From: Euphorbia lathyris
Lineage: Eukaryota > Streptophyta > Magnoliopsida > Malpighiales > Euphorbiaceae
Direction of reading: 5' to 3'
DNA length: 64,000 nucleotides
Assembly: GCF_963576675.1 (NCBI RefSeq)
Contig: NC_088918.1
Span: 39,465,501 to 39,529,500 of the forward strand
A program made the position numbers and the translations under genes. The notes under the pieces are model-generated. The model was not told the DNA's origin. It did no database searches and saw only the letters and a list, made by a program, of their open reading frames with translations. Below, one piece after another: positions 57,131 to 64,000 of this stretch. Every line of letters starts with the position of its first letter. Within the stretch, counting starts at the first letter, position 1.

Positions 57131-57727
57131 CTTTTTAGTTAGCGCGGGAGAGATGGTGGGGTCTCTTCCGGTTAGGGCTGCTCAATAAAAGTTCAGTTCG
57201 ATTTGTAAACAATCGTGCGTGAATACGATTTACTGATTCGAGCCGAGTTTGAGCAGACCAAAGCTCGTTTCGAAAGCTTGCGAGCAAGATTAAAATATTT
57301 ATGAAAAAATTTTAGTTTTATAGAAAAATATATAGTTTTGTATTATTTCACAAATATCTAAACTTAAGGATAAACGTAATATTATTTCATTTGCTATTAG
57401 ATGGGTTCGTTCACGATTATAATAAATGAGTAATCGACGAACTATTTGTAAATATCTTGTTTATTTATTCACGAACTTTGCTTGTAAACTTGTTTATGTA
57501 TACAATTAAAAAAAATTACGAGCAAACTTTATAAATATTATAACGCCTAACACCCGCAAAATAATTTATATGAACATGTATTGTAAAGAAGAATTAGGTT
57601 TTTAAAGTAATTAACTATTAAGAAATTTGTATTGTTTTTTTGAATAAGAAATTTATATTGTTATATATATTCTAACTAAACGGCCACATTTAATTGGGTG
57701 TTATAATATTATTTAAGAGAATTATTA
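57131..57727. other. Upstream flank of UTP13
   Basis: Contains GAGCCGAGTTTGAGC and AAGCTCGTTTCGAAAGC-type words around 57238-57285 that recall a common plant dispersed repeat, then AT-rich sequence. No gene. Confidence 0.4.
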
Positions 57728-57914
57728 TCTATACTATATATAATAGAGGAAACAGAAAGAAACGAGGATAAGTGTTTTAGAAACCTTTTTGATGAGTTGT
57801 CAACGTAGTAAAAAATCAAAATTAAAAAGATTTAATTAATTAAAAATAACTAATTTATATTTATAATATATTAAACCATTACTAGCCCGTTAATTAAAAT
57901 AATAAAAGAAAGTA

Positions 57915-59649
57915 TGTCACATCCGTGACTAAATTTTTAGAATTTATATTTTTATATTAGTATATATGATAATTATTAGGTGGGTGATTTTTATTTGGTG
58001 TTTTAGGAAAAGTTTGGGAATAATTTGATAGTTTTATATGTAATTAAAAGATTATATAAAAATGGAGGATCAAACTGGATATTCACCAATATGGATATAT
58101 ATATGTGAAGAGGTGGGGAGAGATAGGATGATTATCAGATTTTTTTTTTTTTTTTTTTTCGTCTTCCTTTCCTTTTTCGTATGTATCATTATCGTTTTCG
58201 ACCGTTTTTCCACCGTTTCTTTGATTTACGTATATTCGACCGTCCGAATCACTCGAAATTTAAAATATAGTATTTTTATACATAGATCTAAGTCCTAGCC
58301 GAAGAGTTTTTGAGTTTCGGCAGTGTTTGGAGGGAAATGGCTTAGACATAGTTTAGAGGCGAATTGAACGGGTTTGTGGTTTTCAATTAATAGCCAAGGT
58401 AAGTAACTATCAACTATATTTTGAGTTTTATGTATATGGCTATATATATAATCAAAGAATTTTCAGAAAGTGATATTTTAAGGTTATGCAGGACTTTTGT
58501 AAATTGGGGTTTTTCACGATTTTGCTTTTTATTGTGAAATTATGGTTCAAATGAAGCTATTGATTGTGCTTCTATGTGAATTTCAGATTTTACTTGATTA
58601 TGTTGATTTAAGGCTTAATTTGGTTGATTTATATATATACATATATGTTTTTGGTTTCAATATATATCTATATTGAACAAAATGAATTTGATGATCTCTT
58701 ACGAATTGTTTTTGGATTGAGAAATCTATTGCGGTTATTATTGTTATTATTTTAGATTGAAGTCCAAATATGATTTTTATGATACAAAAGGGTTAATTGA
58801 AGCCAAATGATTTATGATTATGAAATAGTTTGGAATTTGATTGTGAAAGGAAATTTGAGCACGTTATGATTTTATGATTTTATATCCATCGAGAGTTATC
58901 CGGATCGGTGGTTTTATATTTGAAGACCATGTTCAGTGAGGGACATGGCCTGTGTACACAGTCTGAAGACCTATTGGGTATGGCAGCGAAGTGTTGGGTA
59001 AGACCATATGGGATAGGCAATGTTAAGAGACGTCTCGTTTATATATGTGGTTATGGATTGATACTTAAGGGGAGAAACTCGAGGATGGATACAATGTTTT
59101 AAGTTCATTTGGATTATGTTTTCGGTTATGATTGATTTTGATATAAGGTTTTACGTTTGATTAAATACGAGTTGGTTTGATAAAACACTTATTTGATTAC
59201 AATATTTTATAAGGTTTTGAACTCAAGAATGGATACAATATTATATATTTTTATGCTTTTGGTTTACTACTTTGACTATATTATGAACTTACGTTTTTTT
59301 GAGTATATTTTATAAGGTTTGGATTAAATCTCTTTATAAATGTATATATGTAGCTATGTTAAGTAAAGTGGTTTTTATGGCTGATAGTTTCTTATTGAAA
59401 TTTTTGTCTCACCCTTTTCAAATGTTTTAATGTTTTTAGGTGAGAAAGTACAGGATATTGATAAGGTTACCGACCGTTTAGGCGGGGTTTGGAAGTTGGC
59501 TGCTTATTGTGAGAATTATGGTTAGAACTTTGATAGTTCAATTGTAATATAATGATATTTGGGTTAAATTGGAGACTCCTAAGTATTGATTATGATCTTT
59601 CTATTTCATGCCCGATGCCGATTGAGGTCATCTAGGGTCGGGTGTGACA
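57915..59649 (+). mobile_element. Solo Gypsy LTR (third copy of the 24863/26589 family)
   Basis: The LTR runs from TGTCACATCCGTGAC to GGTCGGGTGTGACA and is flanked by AAGTA at 57910-57914 and 59650-59654. Its length is 1735 bp. It is the inverse of copies 1 and 2 but more diverged. It fixes the true ends of this LTR family, which are not clear in the tandem pair. Tekay/Del-like chromovirus LTRs have these ends. Confidence 0.88.
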
Positions 59650-59789
59650 AAGTAAGAGTTACAGGAAGATGAAAAAACACAAAGCGAAATCCAAAAGCCA
59701 CGAATAAACTCTTATATAAAGCATGATAGATAGTATTCCACCATTATATTCATTGGACACGTGATAGATAGTATTATATTTCTGAAGCT

Positions 59790-60275
59790 AATTATTCGAT
59801 TTTTTTTCATATGTTATAGTTATTTTGTTCTCAATTGTGTTGTTGTTTTATTTTTATTAAACAATAGTTGTTATAGTTTCACCTTTCAGATCCATTTCCG
59901 ATGTTACCCAGGTTATATACCTCTCGCTATCTTATCCATGTTTTCTGTTTTATTTATTTTTTTTTCAAACTGATATCTCCAATTGAAGCAATCCGATAGA
60001 AATAGAAGATGCATGGACAACTAAAATCGGAAAACACAAAAGTGTCAAAAATTACAAGAATTTCTTATGTTTCTCAAGGTACTTATTCAATTTTTTTTCG
60101 TATGTTGTAGTTATTTTTGTTCTCAATTGTGTTGTTGTTTTATTTTTATTAAATAATAATTGTTATAGTTTCATCTTTCAGAGATGAAATTTCATTTCTG
60201 TCGTTACCCAGGTTCCATACCTCTCGCTACCTTATCCATGTTTTCTTTTTTATTTGTTTTCTTTTTTCAAAATTA
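59790..60275. repeat. Imperfect direct duplication inside the Helitron
   Basis: A block of about 165 bp (59805-59970) recurs at 60100-60270, sharing TTGTGTTGTTGTTTTATTTT and TACCTCTCGCTA with scattered changes. No reading frame is conserved between the copies. Confidence 0.7.
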
Positions 60276-60279
60276 CTAA

Positions 60280-61690
60280 AATAGAGATTTTGTATATTTG
60301 CATATTTCTTTTTTAGTATATGTTGCTAGGTGTTATCGTTTCGATTGTTAACTCTAACTAAAATTTAGATTTTCGACTTTATATGAACTCAATTTTTAGC
60401 TTTAATTGAAGTAGATTAATTTTTCTAATTCGGAGCCAGTTGAAATCCACTCTTTTTTTTAGTTTGAGTTTATCTAACTGATATGGATTGTATTTTTTAT
60501 TTTTATGCATTTTCGTACAAATAGATATAAAGTTTCACACAATAGTTCTTCATTGAAGTTGGAAACATATTAAAAAGCTATTGAAATATTATACTTACAA
60601 TGAAGTTTATCTCAATTGTAAATTATGTTATATTAATATTATTGTTATAATTATCAATAATTTATTTTTTTCCTAGTTCTCTAGACAAAGAGATTGTAAG
60701 CGTCTAATACACTTGATAAGATGTTTATTCTTGAAGAATTTGGATGATGCTAGATACGAATTCCAAATGAAGGTAAATAAAAATAAATTTTGATGCTCAA
60801 AATCGTAAAAATATACATTAATTATGTGATATTGAGATAATTGCTTTTGCAATATTAGCTTATATAGTTTTTAACTATTATATTGTGGTTTGTACAGAAC
60901 TCTTAGTATTTCAAGAGTTTTTAACAGATGAAAATGAAACATGATCATTGGACAAGTTGTTGGAAAATATTAATTAAAAATATTATTATTTGAATCTCTT
61001 CAAATTCTCAAATGTTGAGCATAATGATTATAATTAATAGAATTAATTTTACATACTAATTATAAAACGTTTTTTCTGTGCTGAGTGGTTACAATTGTGA
61101 TTTAATTCTATTTAACTAAAATTAATTTATGGACTCTTTATTAAAAAAAATAAAAAAATTTAATTAATGGGAAAAAAATATTTTCACTCTCCTCTTTAAA
61201 TGCTTATATATTGACATTCTCTCTTATTTTCGGGGAAAAAAAACGTGAGAAAGATAGTTCTCTCCTAATTATCTTTTTTGTCCCTTCATTTTTATTTTCT
61301 ATTCTTTTGTTTGTTTTTCTTGCTTACGAAATTCAAAAATATATAATTATTAGAAAATATTAATAAAGTCAAATACGTGATATCTACAAGCGTGAGTGAT
61401 ATTCTATACAGTGAAAGAATGAAGAACAAATTGATTGAATGTCTTGATGAGATATTACGAGATGAAAATAGGAGAAATCATCACTTTAAGCTGATTCAAT
61501 TGGATATATTGGGTTACTGTAGCAGAATGAATAATTGAATTCAAATACTTGGTGATCATGAAATTCCATCAAGCAAAATGATTATCATCAAAATGAATTT
61601 GTGACTATTTCTTATGAATTTTATTTTTTATATGTAACATATTGAATTGATAAAGTTTCTTCATATGCAACATTAGAAAAGTATTGATTG
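60280..61690. other. AT-rich sequence without genes
   Basis: No coding, RNA or recognised repeat features. Confidence 0.45.
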
Positions 61691-61701
61691 TACTAGTTTA
61701 T

Positions 61702-62495
61702 TGATACAGATCGGTTTCGGGACGTGTTAGTTTTAATCGTAAACTAACAAAAATATTTCTTCTCTAGCTAAACTAGAAGGAGTTAATCCCGGTTTTATGG
61801 ACTAAATCTATAGGAATAGTGAAATCCCCATTATTGAAGGTGAAAACTCTAACAAATACTTCTTGAAGAATATGATAAAATTTGATTGATAAAAAGTTAA
61901 GGAACAATTAGAAGAAAGAGATGTATTTATACCATCTCAAACCCTAAAACAAAATTACATAAAAGGCTAACTTACTTAATTAATTAAATAGTAAGGTTAT
62001 GGGTAAAATGGAGTAATAATAAGGAGGTGGTATATGTGTAAATATAGGAGTGATAGAGTTATAATTAGGTAGTGGCAAAGCTGTAAATAAGGAGTGGCGG
62101 GATTGTAATTAAGGAGGAAGCTGGAGTAAGGAACAAGTTCATTAAAATGAATCCACGCGGAGCGTGCCTAATTCCAAGCTCCGCGTGGATTGGTCTCTGG
62201 ACTTTTCTCCAGATCAATCCTTCATTCACGCGGAGCATGCTTTCCCTCAAGCGGAGCGTGCCCAATCTAAGCGGAGCATGCCCAAATCCAAGCGGAGCGT
62301 GGATTGGCTGCTAGACTTTTCTCTGGATCAAACCTTCCTTCACGCGGAGCGTGCTTTCATTCACGCGGAGCGTGCCTGAGCTGCTGACCTGCTGTGTGGC
62401 ACTATTTTAGCCTCTTTACTCGCTTGTTTCTCATGCTTGGTTCTTCCTCCGACTTTCCTCATCCGGACCCGATCCTCCAAGGAGATGCCCCACAT
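61702..62495 (-). repeat. Athila-like LTR fragment with its own dyad array
   Basis: The left end TGATACAGATCGG resembles the terminal TGAT of the element-2 LTR. On the minus strand a TATA box (TATTTATA on the + strand, 61924-61931) lies downstream of a dyad array at 62154-62374. The layout TATA plus upstream dyads is the same as in element 2. The other LTR end could not be found. Confidence 0.5.
62154..62374 (-). promoter_or_regulatory. CACGCGGAGCGTG phased dyad array
   Basis: 13-mers start at 62154, 62175 (inverse), 62227, 62248, 62268, 62289, 62341 and 62362. Steps within groups are 20-21 bp. The starts 62154 to 62227 and 62268 to 62341 differ by 73 bp. Spacers share TCTCTGGACTTTTCTC (62191 on) and CTAGACTTTTCTCTGGATCAA (62311 on), which recalls the AGTCTCTGA word between dyads of element 2. 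Confidence 0.85.
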
Positions 62496-63000
62496 CATTT
62501 ATAGCATAATATGTTGATATTGCTTATATTTTAACATAGATTGTAATTATTTTGATCGTAGATATAATATTTAATTTTAATTGTAGTTTAATTCAATTTT
62601 TGTTTAACATGGATTGTAATTCTTTTATATCGTAAATATAATATTTAATTTTAATTATAGTTTAATTTAATTTTTGGTTTTTCATTATATTCTAATATAT
62701 TTCTTCATTAATCTTCTATTTTATTATTATTGTTTCACAGAATTCCAGTTATAAAAAATATGAAAATATATTAAAATTACTAAAATGTACAAATCATTGA
62801 ATTTTATAAAAATAAATAAATCATTCACCTTTAATTAAAATTCTATAAAAAAAATTAATTATTCTAAAAATTAATTTAATTTACTTTAAATTATCAATAA
62901 AAAATATATATTAATTTCAAATATACATAATATAAAAAATTTCATAGCATGATATAAAATTACTTAAAAGTAAATATATCAATTTATTTATTTATCTAAA
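62496..63000. other. AT-rich terminal region before the Helitron 3' end
   Basis: Very AT-rich; includes two related blocks around 62520-62600 and 62605-62680 (GATTGTAATT...TTTAATTTTAATT). No gene. Confidence 0.5.
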
Positions 63001-63047
63001 TTGTATACAAATTTCATATCTCGTGCATCACACGGGTTTTCGACTAG

Positions 63048-64000
63048 TTATTGTAGTTATACAACATAAATTGGGGTGATTTATTTAATTGAGTGATATA
63101 TACAATAGAATATACTTTAATAATATATTTAAGTTACTTTTATCCTTTCCTAATAAAACTAATAAACATCATGGTTCCAGAGTTGTCACTATAATAAATG
63201 TATTTATTAAGCGGGAAAAAAAACATTACATCCATTTGGATCCATAACTAAAGCTTTAAAATTAATTAGAACCTTAAACTAAACAAACATTATTAATTGA
63301 GTCCTCATCTTATTCTAAAATCGGAAACAGTGACTATTTGATATATACTGTAATAATTTGTGTGTTGGTTCAAAATGGGTTTATGAAAAAAGATATGAAA
63401 CTGTTTAACCGAATGGTTTTCGATGAGACTTCAATTGAAGATTTTTGTTCAGAATAGGGACTCAATTGATGATTTTAATAGTTTTGGGTCCTAATTGACT
63501 TTGAAACGGCCCATTTAGGTGTTATGAAAAAAAAACGATTTTGAGAGCAAAATTAACCCTACAAAATTGGTATAAAAGGAAAAAGAGTTTTGAAAAGAAA
63601 TGAGAGGGAGGTTATTCGACTTGGGTGCTGCAAAAGCCAGAAGAGTTTTGGGGAGGGTTCAATTTCTTTCTCGCTGGGATTATTTCCTCCAAAGGATATT
63701 AGGATCAAGTGAAAGGTAGACCAGAAGCAGCTTGTTGATTAGTCAGATTTAATTTGAATATTCGAGATAAGTGGTTAATTAAATATATAGTATGTGTGCT
63801 TATATGTTTGGTTGTTATATTTGACTTGGTGTAATAATTGTTTATTGATTGGATTATATGCTTGACATGTATACTTGGTATGACATCGATGGCTGTGAAG
63901 ACATGAACAGATTTTAGACCGAGACTAATGAGGATATAATGGAAATTGATTTTGGTATATTTGATAAACTTTGTATTATATGAAAGACTGGAAAATTATG
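63048..64000. other. LTR-like sequence running off the window
   Basis: A TATA-like GGTATAAAAGGAAAAAG near 63569 is followed by a purine-rich leader-like stretch (63595-63660), as in Gypsy LTRs. Neither LTR end can be assigned and no gene is present. Confidence 0.35.

Larger units (their letters stand above)
57728..63047 (+). mobile_element. Probable non-autonomous Helitron
   Basis: The left end TCTATACTATATATAATAG follows an A. The right end has a short hairpin (CGTG...CACG in CGTGCATCACACGGG, 63022-63036), then CTAG at 63044-63047, followed by T. TC start, hairpin plus CTAG end and A/T flanks are Helitron rules. No Rep/helicase gene is present, so it would be non-autonomous. It contains a solo Gypsy LTR and an LTR-like fragment that must have arrived later or been captured. 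The two ends could belong to different copies, which lowers the confidence. Confidence 0.5.

Noticed and set aside
57539..57914. TATAACGCCTAACACCCGC as the start of the third Gypsy LTR
   Set aside because: The TGTCACATCC start at 57915 gives exact AAGTA flanks with the end at 59649, which is decisive.
1..64000. tRNA, rRNA or snoRNA genes
   Set aside because: None recognised by eye; the tRNA-like matches are short primer binding sites only.

Overview
This window is plant nuclear DNA, almost certainly a dicot. It is AT-rich, has spliced genes with GT-AG introns, carries plant-type Copia and Gypsy retrotransposons, a Helitron-like end pair, MITEs and an RTE LINE, and contains one conserved plant gene in a repeat-rich setting. 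The species cannot be named from the sequence.

Layout. (1) 1-19034: the 3' part of a Sirevirus/SIRE-like Copia element on the + strand (gag, pol, env-like ORF, triple polypurine tract, 3' LTR). Its gag is split by a complete 9.2-kb Athila-like LTR element (element 1, 293-9523, duplicated target ACCTA). Element 1 has a tRNA-Asp primer site and two related ORF1-like genes but no gag or pol. (2) 19035-33438: decayed repeats. These include a LINE scrap, degenerate tandem repeats, an Athila-like LTR (21780-22669), a solo LTR of the Sirevirus family (23824-24694, target ATTCT), two near-identical Gypsy LTRs in tandem (24863-28270), a minus-strand Copia remnant (28285-31091), mirrored low-complexity blocks and a 552-bp MITE. 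(3) 33439-47655: an Ale/Retrofit-like Copia element on the + strand that has lost its 3' end. It is interrupted inside pol by a second Athila-like element on the minus strand (element 2, 35668-45083, target ATGGG). Element 2 in turn contains a Tat/Retand-like Gypsy fragment (41437-44708) with an intron-bearing ORF antisense to that fragment. (4) 49022-56559: an apparently intact 14-exon minus-strand gene for the WD40 protein UTP13 (TORMOZ in Arabidopsis), 872 codons plus stop, with a 5'-truncated RTE LINE in one intron. (5) 57728-63047: a probable non-autonomous Helitron carrying a solo Gypsy LTR (57915-59649, target AAGTA) and an Athila-like LTR fragment. (6) 63048-64000: LTR-like sequence running off the window.

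The most notable signal is a family of regulatory-looking arrays in the Athila-like elements. Element 2 and the 62-kb LTR fragment carry about 13-bp dyad motifs in pairs whose starts lie 20-21 bp apart (about two helical turns), and neighbouring pairs often repeat every 72-74 bp (about seven turns). The motif differs between them (TACGCCCCGCGTA in element 2, CACGCGGAGCGTG at 62 kb), yet the spacing is the same. Element 1 has a related arrangement built from CTCAGTTGAG and a 35-bp inverted repeat. The arrays lie upstream of LTR TATA boxes and upstream of the ORF1-like genes. I infer, without proof, a cis-element/protein recognition system that diverges between families.

The only host gene that looks functional is UTP13, a subunit of the small-subunit processome. 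Every retrotransposon ORF that should encode gag, pol or env is interrupted by stops, frameshifts or deletions. The element-2 ORF1-like gene and most of the antisense Tat ORF remain open.
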